This document shows, one piece after another, positions 6,559 through 15,608 of a stretch of 33,070 bases of DNA. Numbering within the stretch: position 1 is the first letter of the stretch; each line of letters begins with the position of its first letter. A program made the position numbers and the translations under genes. Source of the stretch: a virus. Below the pieces are notes generated by a model, which made no database searches, had not been told where the DNA came from, and was given only the letters and a program-made list of their open reading frames with translations. The stretch covers positions 1-33,070 of the IMG/VR virus record IMGVR_UViG_3300033552_000037. The stretch is one strand, 5' to 3'.

Positions 6559-9014
6559 TAGTTTACAACTCTTATATAGTCATCACTTGTTTGTCTTAAT
6601 ATATTATCGCTTGTAATTCGTCCTCCGTCGGGAATGTCTGTATTTTCAACCTCATAAATTCTAGCATATACCGTTACTTTTTGACCTTGCGGTATTTTGG
6701 TATAATCTAGTATCGCTTTCCCTGTAAAGGTATTAATATTTTTAGTTATTTCTACCTTTTTTAGCAACCCAACACCTTTCCAACAAGACAATGAATTCAC
6801 ATCATACACGCTAGATATGCGTTTTATTTCTGTTATTCCACCGCCTTCAAAAGATTCACACCAAAGAACCATAGCAACGTTTAAAATATCAGGTACAACG
6901 CCCGTATACTTTGTAAATTTCGCCTCAATTAATGTATCCTTTTGAGATTGATTTGAGTAAACGTATTTTTTAGGCCCCGAAACAATTTCGGTGTTAGTTG
7001 CTATGTCGAAACTTTTAATCTCACAATTTGACCAATCCGGATTAGAATTAAAATCTGTAGATGTTAACGGATAATCAAACGACTGTTCGAAGTTTTCACC
7101 GTTTTGCTCTAAATCAAAAGAAACCCTATATACACAAGTCCATCCGATTGAATTTATAAGTCTATTCCAAAAGTGATTAGACCCTTTAAATGGCAATGTT
7201 GAATCAAAAATAGATTCAGGTATTTCATTTAGCCCTGCTATTTTTAGCCAGTATTCCCATCTATTCATGAACGGGAATGACAACACCCATGCACGCACAT
7301 TGCCTATGTCAGAAGTATATTCTCGTTGGAAAGTAATTGTTTTTCTTATGCCGTCTTCTATTTTATACGGCCTGTCTCCAATAAAATCTATGTCCTGTAC
7401 TGCTGGCAAAGATCCTACTGTATTATAGTTCTCAGTTGAAATAAAGTAGCTATCAAGTACTATGTCTGCTTCTGTCGAGTGCTTTAGTACTATCTGAGGC
7501 GTTACCGATTTAATAATAATATTGTCATCTTCTAAGCCTGTATAATCTAATGTAAATAGCGTATTCGCAACCACGTCATCAACGGGAAACATTTGCAATG
7601 TAGGCTTTCCGTTTATTGTATTTTCGTATGGGTGTTCAATAAAAACATTATTTGCATCAAATAAATCAATCTTTGTCTTTTGAACGTAGATATAATTTAC
7701 ATCGACTAGCACATTTGTCTTATCCGATAATTCAGGAATAGTACTTGTATCTTCAATAATGCACCATAAAGCATATTGAGCGATATCGCCTTGTAATAAT
7801 ATTGGCAATTGGCCTGACCCTATTTCAATATTAGCTGTAATTTCTAAAATTGAAGTACTTATAACTTGGGCCTTAATATTTTTTATTATCTGCAATGATG
7901 TTCCGAACTTTTCCCCATTAACAACAACGTTATTGGCTATTAACTTTTTGCTGTCAAAAGAAAAGTTAGTTTCAATAGTTCTATCTGTATTTTGATAGAA
8001 CGTTTCATCTGAAGGCAAGTAATTAAATCCTAAAACTAAGGCCGTATTGACTGCGCTAAAATTATTCGTACTTGAATTTATTCTAAATTTAACCTCAATA
8101 GGAACGTATTCTAGTTGATTTGCAATGCTTAAATCTATCCTTTTAAAAGATAATGCAGTAAGCGCGTACGGTGGAATTGTTCCGTCAAATTTAGTATTAA
8201 ACCACCCAAATTGTCCTACGCCTTCTATTGGAAGTACGTTAGCGTCATTTACTATATACGCGTTTTTTTGGTATTCAATTTGACTACTATATTTTATATC
8301 GTTATCAGACTTGAAATAGTCTGGAGGCGTTCCATTTAATAGGCTACCGTATTGGCCTGTTAAAAATAATGGGCCTACAACAAACTCATGATTAATAATA
8401 ATTGATTGGGAAGCGTACGATGGAGTATTTCCGTTGCCTGAAACTTGTAGTTCTGTTGTCTTGAATTGCCAATCCTTAAGCCCGACCGATAAAGCAGGGG
8501 TTATACTAATTAACGAAACCTTTATAGTTGAATTTAAAATAAACTTTTGCAAAGACCCATCAACCAAAGAATTGAACCCACCGATTCCTAGTCCGTACTG
8601 ATATATAACAGACTTCATGTCCGTAGAGTTATATATTGCACCTCCATCAAGAAGCCTATTTGTGTAAGTATTTGACATCCTTGCTATACCTCCTGAAATT
8701 ATTTCGACAATCACGTCTGAAACTTCTACATCAGTTGGAAAAGTTTGGGATCTAAAAACTATAGTGTCCCCAACTTTGCACTCGTTAAAGAAATTGCCAT
8801 CTTCAACATACCATAAATCTGCATTATATACCTTTCCTGAAATTGAAGGATCTGGATTAAAATACCCCTTATTATCACCTGATAGTATTGTAGCTTGCTC
8901 AAAATAAATGACACTTTTAACATTTATTTTTTCGCCAATACAACCGTATAGAATACTAGATTCAATAGACCCTCTCGTTTGCGTTAAGTATTTTCTAGAT
9001 AATAAGCCTATCAT
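6558..9014 (-). CDS. Large tail-tip/baseplate structural protein
   Basis: An 818-residue protein without signal peptide, membrane segment or coiled coil, composed almost wholly of beta-strand-like, aromatic and Asn/Ser/Thr-rich sequence. It lies after the tape measure and hub-like genes and before the fibres, where siphophages encode tail-tip or baseplate components that hold receptor-binding proteins. I do not recognise a named domain. Start is ATG at 9012-9014, 2 nt after the preceding stop. Confidence 0.65.
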   Translation of the reverse strand: MIGLLSRKYLTQTRGSIESSILYGCIGEKINVKSVIYFEQATILSGDNKGYFNPDPSISGKVYNADLWYVEDGNFFNECKVGDTIVFRSQTFPTDVEVSDVIVEIISGGIARMSNTYTNRLLDGGAIYNSTDMKSVIYQYGLGIGGFNSLVDGSLQKFILNSTIKVSLISITPALSVGLKDWQFKTTELQVSGNGNTPSYASQSIIINHEFVVGPLFLTGQYGSLLNGTPPDYFKSDNDIKYSSQIEYQKNAYIVNDANVLPIEGVGQFGWFNTKFDGTIPPYALTALSFKRIDLSIANQLEYVPIEVKFRINSSTNNFSAVNTALVLGFNYLPSDETFYQNTDRTIETNFSFDSKKLIANNVVVNGEKFGTSLQIIKNIKAQVISTSILEITANIEIGSGQLPILLQGDIAQYALWCIIEDTSTIPELSDKTNVLVDVNYIYVQKTKIDLFDANNVFIEHPYENTINGKPTLQMFPVDDVVANTLFTLDYTGLEDDNIIIKSVTPQIVLKHSTEADIVLDSYFISTENYNTVGSLPAVQDIDFIGDRPYKIEDGIRKTITFQREYTSDIGNVRAWVLSFPFMNRWEYWLKIAGLNEIPESIFDSTLPFKGSNHFWNRLINSIGWTCVYRVSFDLEQNGENFEQSFDYPLTSTDFNSNPDWSNCEIKSFDIATNTEIVSGPKKYVYSNQSQKDTLIEAKFTKYTGVVPDILNVAMVLWCESFEGGGITEIKRISSVYDVNSLSCWKGVGLLKKVEITKNINTFTGKAILDYTKIPQGQKVTVYARIYEVENTDIPDGGRITSDNILRQTSDDYIRVVN

Positions 9015-9016
9015 AA

Positions 9017-9283
9017 CTACAATCCAGACTTTTTAAGCATATTAGTAAGCCCTGCCATAGCTTTATCCATTTTAGGTTTAATGCTGTGTAGCTCTTGTGA
9101 TTTAATATCAATCTCAGAAATATACCCATTCATTTTAGCACGCGTAACGGGATCTAAGCTGTCCACCAATTCAGGTGTAATTAATTTTTCAAACTGTTTT
9201 TTTAGTTGATCAACCACAGAAGCGGCAGAACTCATGCCCTCTAGCATTTTTGATAAGTCAGAATTATTCTCCGGTTGGTTCAT
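9017..9283 (-). CDS. Small helical tail-associated protein
   Basis: An 88-residue, mostly helical and charged protein with heptad-like spacing (SVVDQLKKQFEKLITPELVDSL, and IDIKSQELHSIKPKMDKAMAGL in separate stretches). The start lies inside the 3' end of the hub-like gene (20 nt overlap), and the stop is 2 nt before the tail-tip gene, so the three are translated from one message. It may be a small chaperone or a tail-tip subunit; no family is recognised. Confidence 0.65.
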   Translation of the reverse strand: MNQPENNSDLSKMLEGMSSAASVVDQLKKQFEKLITPELVDSLDPVTRAKMNGYISEIDIKSQELHSIKPKMDKAMAGLTNMLKKSGL

Positions 9284-11147
9284 AAATGTCCTGCTTTAAA
9301 TTATAAATATACTTTCTGCGAATCTTATAACTACAACTTGCTGTCTGCTTTGTAGGGTTGAATTTCAATGAAATCAATTCCCCCTCTTCGCCTTGCGGTG
9401 TAAATATAGCATTATTATTCCTTACAGTTTCATAATCGTCAAATGAAAATGGAAACTCTGGATTTTCTTTTAATACAAATTGATTCGCAGGTTTCCCATT
9501 GGATTCAACAAATGATTTTAAGTAATGGTAATTTTCATATAAGTAACGAGCATTTAACAGCTGCTTATTTCTCGCAGCCATTCGAGTGCTTCTTGGCGTT
9601 GTACTTTGATCTATAATGAACACCTTAGGGATAGTAACATAATCTGTTTCCATTTTAAGAACACCAACCCTATCTTTAATCATTTGTCCAAGTTGCGGAG
9701 TCTTTATTTTTTTAATTGGCTCTAACTTTATTTTAATTTTTATACCTATTGTGGACAATGATTTAAGTATGTTTTGAATTATCTCTATTAATACATTGAT
9801 AGCAATAATAGCAACATTTAAAGTAGTTATTATGACTGTCAAAGCTACCTGTATTCCTTTTGAAAATTCAAGCAAAAGCTCCTCTATTAGAGTTAATTCA
9901 GTTTTTGTTTTTCCTAAAGCAAACTGTATCCTTACTTCATTCAGACTCCTAAGAAGAGATCTTTGTTGGAATACTGCCGTTTTGGGAACAATGCTAACTT
10001 GTACAGAAGTTCCTAAATACTCTTGAATGGTATGCCTATCGTTTAAATCAGTCATGAATGAAACAATAATAGTAGAATTGAAGTCCTCATGGTTCAAAGT
10101 GAATGAGTCTTTATTATCGAACCTATCCGGAATAGTTATCCCGTTATTGCCTAGCTTAAAATCAAAAGGCTCAAAGTAAAGAACCCCGTCCGATATGACT
10201 ATTTTAGCGTTGAACATGGTTTTTAAAGCTCGCAAATAGTCTCCAAATGTCCCTTTAAAATACCCTATCTTTTCATTGTTATTTTTTAAATCTCCTGCCA
10301 ATCCTGCAAATATTCCGCTATTCCCTTCAAATACATTATACTTTTCTGGCATCAATACAAATCCCTTCCATTGCGGAGCCTGTAAAATGCTGCTTCTAAA
10401 TTGAAGGTTCATGTATTTGCACCCAATTTCAAACTGATCTAGCACAGTCATTACGTTGTGGTACTTAACAGGAGGGACAAGTAATGTAATAACTCGAATA
10501 ATCAAAGGTATAAGCGATGCAAATAATAAAACTAAGTAAACAATTTGCAAAATAAGCCTAGGTATGGCTGTCATTTCTAACGGATTGACAGAGTTTGCAA
10601 CAAGCTTTACTATTTCGGTTATTTGTTCCCTTATTTTGTCTACTATCAAAAATATAGTAACTAGAGTCATAGCAACTTCAAACCAATCTTGCTTCTTAAC
10701 AATAATGTAAGGTACAGGAATGAATTTATCTTTACTGAAATATCCAATCGAGTAGAGATATTCAAAAGAAAATGAGTCTGAGTAGTCGTTTAGCCAATCA
10801 ATAGAACCTGTTTCAACCGCAGGCGCTGTTACTTTGCCATTGTCGTATCGAGCCTTCCATAAGTCAACATAACCATCAAATATAGTGTATCGCTTACCGC
10901 GCTCGTTGGATAAAGTTATCTGTAGCTCTTTACCCTCAAGAATACCTACGCCTGTTTGATCTTTAAATTCTTTCTTTAAAATGAAAGCCCCGTCTATCCC
11001 GTCATTTTCCATAACGCCAAATTCAAAGTCGTTAATAGAAAGCGCTTGACCTGCTCCGTCTTTGTCCCAGTTTAACTCTAAAGATAATTCAGGGTAATTG
11101 TTCGGTGGATTTATTTCTGTTCCAAGAAGTTTGTATACTTGTTTCAT
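9264..11147 (-). CDS. Distal tail/hub-like protein with hydrophobic helices
   Basis: A 627-residue protein encoded directly after the tape measure gene, where siphophages encode the distal tail protein and hub. The N-terminal 130 residues and the central part (about 230-400) are beta-rich and resemble structural tail domains (LSLELNWDKDGAG, ITLSNERGKRYTIFDGYVDLW). Three strongly hydrophobic stretches are out of place in a capsid-type protein: about 156-170, 195-225 and 432-468. They could be buried core helices or segments that insert into the host membrane during DNA entry. The ATG overlaps the tape measure stop (ATGA). Tail location is secure from context; the exact role is inferred. Confidence 0.7.
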   Translation of the reverse strand: MKQVYKLLGTEINPPNNYPELSLELNWDKDGAGQALSINDFEFGVMENDGIDGAFILKKEFKDQTGVGILEGKELQITLSNERGKRYTIFDGYVDLWKARYDNGKVTAPAVETGSIDWLNDYSDSFSFEYLYSIGYFSKDKFIPVPYIIVKKQDWFEVAMTLVTIFLIVDKIREQITEIVKLVANSVNPLEMTAIPRLILQIVYLVLLFASLIPLIIRVITLLVPPVKYHNVMTVLDQFEIGCKYMNLQFRSSILQAPQWKGFVLMPEKYNVFEGNSGIFAGLAGDLKNNNEKIGYFKGTFGDYLRALKTMFNAKIVISDGVLYFEPFDFKLGNNGITIPDRFDNKDSFTLNHEDFNSTIIVSFMTDLNDRHTIQEYLGTSVQVSIVPKTAVFQQRSLLRSLNEVRIQFALGKTKTELTLIEELLLEFSKGIQVALTVIITTLNVAIIAINVLIEIIQNILKSLSTIGIKIKIKLEPIKKIKTPQLGQMIKDRVGVLKMETDYVTIPKVFIIDQSTTPRSTRMAARNKQLLNARYLYENYHYLKSFVESNGKPANQFVLKENPEFPFSFDDYETVRNNNAIFTPQGEEGELISLKFNPTKQTASCSYKIRRKYIYNLKQDIYEPTGE

Positions 11148-14100
11148 ATCCTGCCTTTTTTGTTTTTGTGAACAGTAACATTTTTAACCCCGTTTGCATA
11201 AACTGTTTCAATCAAATTTCCTAAGCTGTCAACATCAACCATTTGCGTAGGTTTATTTTTTATTTCAGTGAGCAACTTAACAATGTCTGAATTGCTTTGC
11301 ATTAACGCAACGCTGTTGGCTATATTTTCGGATGTGCTTCCTGTATTTCCGCTTGTGAAGGCTTCGTATTTTGGCATGTACAAATCCTTAAATGTTCCGT
11401 TATTAAGCGATTTTACAACGCCAGGATTGCCAACATTTGACTCAGCCTTAACAACACCCTCTTTCCTAGATAACATAAAAGGGATTGAATCCGACTTTGT
11501 TGTACCTGGGCCTTCTATCATGTCGTTACCTTCAGCCGCAAATTGCACTATGCCCTTTGCTAAGCCCTTAAATAATAATACATCTGCAATTGCACGCGCT
11601 CCGGCACTTGCTGGATTTGCCCCTGGTTGGCTTAATTCTGCATTGTACGCATTAAGTAAAGCCTGTGCAGTTTGTATCTGATCTTGAATTTTGGCCTGTC
11701 TTTTTGCTGCATCTTGCTGTGCTAGTTGCTGTTTTGCCAAATTGGCTTCTTCAAATGCCAATTGATTAGCTTGTCCGCGCGCTGCTAAATCTTGCTGTTT
11801 GGCAATATTAGAGTTCGTTTTATCAATTTGCCTTTGCTGTCTGTCGTTTTGTTGTGTGAATCTTTCATCTAAAGCCTCCGAAAATGCTCCTGAAGCTTTA
11901 TTTATATTGTCAACAACTATGTCAGTTTGCTTTATGAGTATTTGGTTTTGACGTTCTGCAATTTGCTTGTTTAAATCCTCTGTGGAGTTAGCACTTTCTG
12001 TATTTAACTTTTGAACATTTTGGTTGTATTGAGCTATCAATTTGGCGCGTTCAGAAGCCTTTAACTGTTCATCTGCAATTGATTTGTTTACATTCTCCTT
12101 ATCAATTTCGTATTGCTTATCCAATAATTCACGCTTCACTCGAGCCTCTTCTTCTGCAATAGCAATGCGTTCGTATGAAGCCTGTTGTGCTAAGCTTATA
12201 ATATTGGTGTTGAATACATTTTCATTTCTAAATAATAGTTCACTAGCCAATCGTTCCTGCTCTGCCTTGTTGGTCGATACCTCATTTAATGCCTGCAATT
12301 GTGTGTTTTGCTGAATAATTGCAATTTCTTGATCAAGTCTTTTGATCTTCCCAAGCCTTTCAATTTCTTCAATCTTAAAATTAGCAATACGTTCGTTGTT
12401 AGCTATTTCATTTGTTTGGGCTTCATTAACAACTTTTGCAACCTCTGTCGTAGCTTCTTCAGATAGCTTTGTCGCACGCAAATTCTTTAGTTTGCCAGCC
12501 AATACCACCGCATCAGTAGTCGCTATTAAGTCGTTTAGTTCGACTTCTGAAATGGCTTGCTCACCCCTACTAGTTTTTAATTGTGAAAGTATTCTTATTT
12601 CTTCATTTTGGGCAGCTAGTTGCTTACCTCTTAATTCATCATTTAAATTCTGACGGTCTTCAAGTTGTATTTTTTCATCTGCAACCTGTTTTGTAAGTAT
12701 TTGCACCTGTGCATCGGCTCCTAATTTCTTAGAACGGATTAATTCAACCTGGTTAATAATTTCAGTCTGTGCAATTTGCCTTCTTCGTTCTGCTTCCTGC
12801 CTGTCTAAGTCATCCAACGCATCGGCTGCCGCAAGTTGTGCTAAATACTTATCTTGTAACGCGTCAAGTTCTTCATTACCTGTCTTGATTGTTATTTTAG
12901 ATCTAAATACTTGCTCTTCTGTTAGCTTTCTAGATGCTTGTATTTCTGCTTCAGACAAACCAGACTTGCGCAAAGACAACTCTAATTGATCTCTAGCAAC
13001 ATCAAGTTCTTTGTCTGCAATACTTTTAGATATCTTTGCACCTTCTAATCTTAACTTAATAGCACCCTCTAAAGCGGCCTTTTGCTCGTTAAGCGATATA
13101 GTGTTATCGGCTTGTATTTCGTTCAAATCTTCTTCATCCATCTTTACTTTCGTAAGTGATATTTGAAGGATTCGTATTTGATCTTCGTATTCGAATATCT
13201 TTTTTGTAAGTGCATCATAAGCCGCAATCTGACTTTCCATAGCACTTACATTCCCATCGAATGCAGTAGTTAATTTAATTGTAGCCTCTTCTGAAAGCTT
13301 ATTTGCTGCGGCTATTTTCCGTTCTCCTTCCGCTCTTTTTGTTGCTGAAAGTGAGAATTTGTCAGTGTATCCATCAATTTTAAGAAGTAACGCGTTGAAT
13401 TTATCAACCAAACCACTGCCTATTTTACTAGCAGATCCGACAAGTACGTCAATAGTTCCCTTTAATTTATTTAACGCTAAATCAAATTGAAGCGCACCTT
13501 CACGGGATGAAGTGAAGAACGAAAATAACGAAGCAATAGCCGCAATTACTAAAGTAATACCAGCCGCCTTTAATGATTTACCTATCTTACTTGCTCCGTC
13601 GGCCGCTGTATCTTCTGCTTGCCTAACCTTTTTTAGTTGATCAACAAGCCCTCCAAACCCTGCTAAAACAGCCTTAGAGTTATTATCTAATTTGCCAAGG
13701 CCTGCGGAAAACAAGTCCGTGCCTTTTAATGCTTCTGCAACTTGATTCTTATAGTCACCTACATTACGGTTAAATTGTCCTACGTCTGAATCAACTTGCT
13801 TTAATTCCTTATCTAAAGCCTGTATAGACTTCTTTAAATCCTGCGTTGCTTTATCGGAACCTTTTCCTGCCAGCGCTAGCTCTTTATATTCCTTACGTAG
13901 ATCATTAAGGCGTTTTGATTGTTGAAAATATAATGAATTTTGTTGTTCTAAAACTTTGGCAGCCTTTAATTTTTCAGCGTTCGTTTTCTTTTCCTGGCTT
14001 TCTTCTGCCGCCTTTGCCTTTGTAACGGCCACTGTTGCTTCAGCTTCTAGCTTTTTAGTTTCAACTAAAATCTTTCTTTGCTTTGCTGACTTGTCTAAAA

Positions 14101-14302
14101 GCTCATTCTGCTTTTTTATTTCAGCGGACGTTTCCCCCTTCTTGACCTGAACTAACTGCTTAGTTGTTTCCTTACTTAATTCAACAACCGCCTTTTCAGT
14201 CTTGATAATTATATCGAGAAACTTTTCAGCGGAGGCCGTAGCGTTCTTAAATAAGTCTTTTTCGATTACGTCATTACCGGTAATCTTTTTAGATTCAGCC
14301 AT
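11144..14302 (-). CDS. Tape measure protein
   Basis: A 1052-residue protein and the longest gene in the window. It is rich in Lys/Glu/Ala/Gln coiled coil (about 30-175 and 320-900), with a Bacteroidota-phage hallmark near residue 174 (VGQFNRNVGDYK), a hydrophobic segment at 245-266 (AAGITLVIAAIASLFSFF) and the usual tape measure C-terminal motif (KSDSIPFMLSRKEGVV near 965). Such proteins set tail length and are ejected on infection; at about 0.15 nm per residue this length predicts a tail near 160 nm. Several open frames on the opposite strand in this region are composition artefacts. The start shares a base with the upstream stop (TAATG). Confidence 0.93.
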   Translation of the reverse strand: MAESKKITGNDVIEKDLFKNATASAEKFLDIIIKTEKAVVELSKETTKQLVQVKKGETSAEIKKQNELLDKSAKQRKILVETKKLEAEATVAVTKAKAAEESQEKKTNAEKLKAAKVLEQQNSLYFQQSKRLNDLRKEYKELALAGKGSDKATQDLKKSIQALDKELKQVDSDVGQFNRNVGDYKNQVAEALKGTDLFSAGLGKLDNNSKAVLAGFGGLVDQLKKVRQAEDTAADGASKIGKSLKAAGITLVIAAIASLFSFFTSSREGALQFDLALNKLKGTIDVLVGSASKIGSGLVDKFNALLLKIDGYTDKFSLSATKRAEGERKIAAANKLSEEATIKLTTAFDGNVSAMESQIAAYDALTKKIFEYEDQIRILQISLTKVKMDEEDLNEIQADNTISLNEQKAALEGAIKLRLEGAKISKSIADKELDVARDQLELSLRKSGLSEAEIQASRKLTEEQVFRSKITIKTGNEELDALQDKYLAQLAAADALDDLDRQEAERRRQIAQTEIINQVELIRSKKLGADAQVQILTKQVADEKIQLEDRQNLNDELRGKQLAAQNEEIRILSQLKTSRGEQAISEVELNDLIATTDAVVLAGKLKNLRATKLSEEATTEVAKVVNEAQTNEIANNERIANFKIEEIERLGKIKRLDQEIAIIQQNTQLQALNEVSTNKAEQERLASELLFRNENVFNTNIISLAQQASYERIAIAEEEARVKRELLDKQYEIDKENVNKSIADEQLKASERAKLIAQYNQNVQKLNTESANSTEDLNKQIAERQNQILIKQTDIVVDNINKASGAFSEALDERFTQQNDRQQRQIDKTNSNIAKQQDLAARGQANQLAFEEANLAKQQLAQQDAAKRQAKIQDQIQTAQALLNAYNAELSQPGANPASAGARAIADVLLFKGLAKGIVQFAAEGNDMIEGPGTTKSDSIPFMLSRKEGVVKAESNVGNPGVVKSLNNGTFKDLYMPKYEAFTSGNTGSTSENIANSVALMQSNSDIVKLLTEIKNKPTQMVDVDSLGNLIETVYANGVKNVTVHKNKKGRI

Positions 14303-14799
14303 TATTTTTTATTCTTTTCAAGGATGAAATTTACCATTTCGTAAAAGTCGGAAACCATTGTGCTTTTCCTGTCAATCTTAAAACCCATTTCATGTTCAAC
14401 CCACGGGATCAATTTAATCAATTTTTTACCATGTTCTTTTGATTTGCCAAGGGATTCTATTTCATCTTCTAATAAATCAATATGAATTTGAGCTGAAAAG
14501 TCGCCAGAATAAATCTGTTTGCACTTCATTATTTCAAGATCAACACGCAAAGACTGCATGTGAACGAACTCTTTTGTAACTCCAAATACATCTATAAAGT
14601 TATATTCTAGATCTTCAAATGCCTTTGTTACACGTTTGCAAATCTTACCCGTACGGCTTAATTGTGTAGGGTCTGAATTATCATAAAGCTTAATCCAATT
14701 ATCCACAGGCATTTCTTTGACCGTTCTATAGTACTTCGTTAAGTATCGACCTTCGTATTGATTCGCGAAGTATTGGTAACATCTTTTGACCAAGTTCAT
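14302..14799 (-). CDS. Protein preceding tape measure, possible tail assembly chaperone
   Basis: A 165-residue, mainly helical protein encoded immediately before the tape measure gene, the usual place of the second tail assembly chaperone in siphophages. Recognisable stretches are KEMPVDNWIKLYD and a charged C-terminal helix. It overlaps the upstream gene by 74 nt in the +1 frame, with no strong Shine-Dalgarno before its ATG at 14797-14799. An in-frame TAA lies six codons upstream of that ATG, so any ribosomal shift from the upstream gene must occur within the overlap. Translational coupling by termination-reinitiation is the simplest reading. No named family is recognised with certainty. Confidence 0.6.
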   Translation of the reverse strand: MNLVKRCYQYFANQYEGRYLTKYYRTVKEMPVDNWIKLYDNSDPTQLSRTGKICKRVTKAFEDLEYNFIDVFGVTKEFVHMQSLRVDLEIMKCKQIYSGDFSAQIHIDLLEDEIESLGKSKEHGKKLIKLIPWVEHEMGFKIDRKSTMVSDFYEMVNFILEKNKK

Positions 14800-15205
14800 A
14801 TTTACTGTTTTCTGTTAATCCTAATATTTCGCCAAACTTATCGACTAAATCGCCGTCCTCTTTGCTCGTATTTGCTACGATTACGAACCCATCTTTTTTA
14901 ATATCTACTCTAAATGAGTCGTAAAATACACCTGAATCGTATAATGTGTAAGGTTCACCAACCTCTTTACGGGAAACTAACCCGTTAAATATATACGATT
15001 CCTCACCGTTAAGTAATGCAGTAGTATAGGAATACGTACCTATTACGTTGTCATCAACATCTAACCCTTCTTTATAAAGCTGCTCAATCCTGTTTAGCCG
15101 GATAATGAATTGCTTTATTTTAGGTATAGCAAAGACTGAAACAGATACAGTATTTACATCTAGATTAATAGTATTTTCAGCTAATCGTTTCAGAGAGTCA
15201 AGCAT
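14726..15205 (-). CDS. Neck/tail completion-like protein
   Basis: A 159-residue protein of a type common near tape measure genes in Bacteroidota phages. It has a helical N-terminus (IKQFIIRLNRIEQLYKEGLD) followed by YTLYDSGVFYDSFRVDIKKD and a C-terminal helix. The D-(S/T)-G-x-(F/L)-x-x-S block resembles HK97 gp10-like tail completion proteins (DTG-L--S), a loose similarity seen by eye only. Its 3' end overlaps the next gene out of frame by 74 nt. It starts 2 nt after the small paralogue gene at 15208-15360 and is probably co-transcribed with it. Confidence 0.6.
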   Translation of the reverse strand: MLDSLKRLAENTINLDVNTVSVSVFAIPKIKQFIIRLNRIEQLYKEGLDVDDNVIGTYSYTTALLNGEESYIFNGLVSRKEVGEPYTLYDSGVFYDSFRVDIKKDGFVIVANTSKEDGDLVDKFGEILGLTENSKYELGQKMLPILRESIRRSILNEVL

Positions 15206-15207
15206 AC

Positions 15208-15360
15208 CTACTTAATTTCTTCATGCGTAAACCATGTTTCATTTTGAACGCCAATAACATGGCACAGCTCAGGTTGTTTACTATTGGATGAAGGGAAAGT
15301 AATACATAGCAATCCTGTTTCGGATACATAATACATACTTATTCCACTTTCTGTTGTCAT
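15208..15360 (-). CDS. Tiny conserved protein, paralogue of 28611-28769
   Basis: A 50-residue protein, ATG at 15358-15360 to TAG at 15208-15210, with the stop 2 nt before the next gene. It shares SMYYV, GLLCITFPSS, ELC, VIG and QNETWF in the same order and spacing with the product of 28611-28769, so it is a real gene and one of a duplicated pair. It has two conserved Cys and no membrane segment. It is the first gene after the terminator at 15389-15420 and may head the tape measure transcript. Function unknown. Confidence 0.75.
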   Translation of the reverse strand: MTTESGISMYYVSETGLLCITFPSSNSKQPELCHVIGVQNETWFTHEEIK

Positions 15361-15363
15361 GCC

Positions 15364-15371
15364 TAAATATA
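15364..15371 (-). promoter_or_regulatory. Candidate -7 promoter element for tape measure operon
   Basis: On the minus strand this reads TATATTTA, 7 of 8 matches to the Bacteroidota -7 consensus TAnnTTTG. It ends 3 nt before the ATG of the gene at 15360 and lies just after a terminator. The -33 position has only a weak TTT match. If active, the transcript would be leaderless. Confidence 0.35.
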
Positions 15372-15388
15372 CGTTATTTAATTAAACG

Positions 15389-15420
15389 AAAAAAGCCACA
15401 TACACGTCAATGTATGTGGC
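15389..15420 (-). terminator. Rho-independent terminator of the lipoprotein cassette
   Basis: On the minus strand a perfect 10-bp stem GCCACATACA / TGTATGTGGC (15395-15404 with 15411-15420, loop of 6) is followed by six T residues and then CG. It closes the operon 17301-15516 and precedes the gene at 15360. The U-tract is on the minus-strand side only. Confidence 0.88.
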
Positions 15421-15515
15421 AATAAATAATACTCATAAATATAGCGCCTACAACTTTGGGTTTATTTCATCCGGCCAAAGTCAGCTATAATGTTTTGCCA
15501 CGCTACTTCTAAATA

Positions 15516-15608
15516 TTACTTTACTCTTAAATACTCCTTAATTAAATTACCTTTCCTTCCGTGGTACTTACGAATCAATACGTATGTGTTACCGTTTATT
15601 GCTTTCAC
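15516..15608 (-). CDS. Small GTG-start ORF after lipoprotein, possibly truncated
   Basis: A 30-codon frame begins with GTG at 15606-15608, overlapping the lipoprotein stop (GTGA), and ends at TAA 15516-15518. The product is basic (ends KEYLRVK). Past this TAA the same frame stays open for 17 further protein-like codons (YLEVAWQNIIADFGRMK) to TAA at 15462-15464. It may be an originally 48-codon gene cut by one nonsense change. Stop overlap and composition support coding; size and the non-ATG start limit confidence. The remaining DNA to 15421 shows no other gene. Confidence 0.38.
   Translation of the reverse strand: MKAINGNTYVLIRKYHGRKGNLIKEYLRVK

Noticed and set aside
11268-14150. Open frames on the plus strand within the tape measure region
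   Set aside because: They lie wholly inside the tape measure gene, show Ser/Phe/Ala-rich composition typical of the reverse strand of coiled-coil genes, and have no context of their own.
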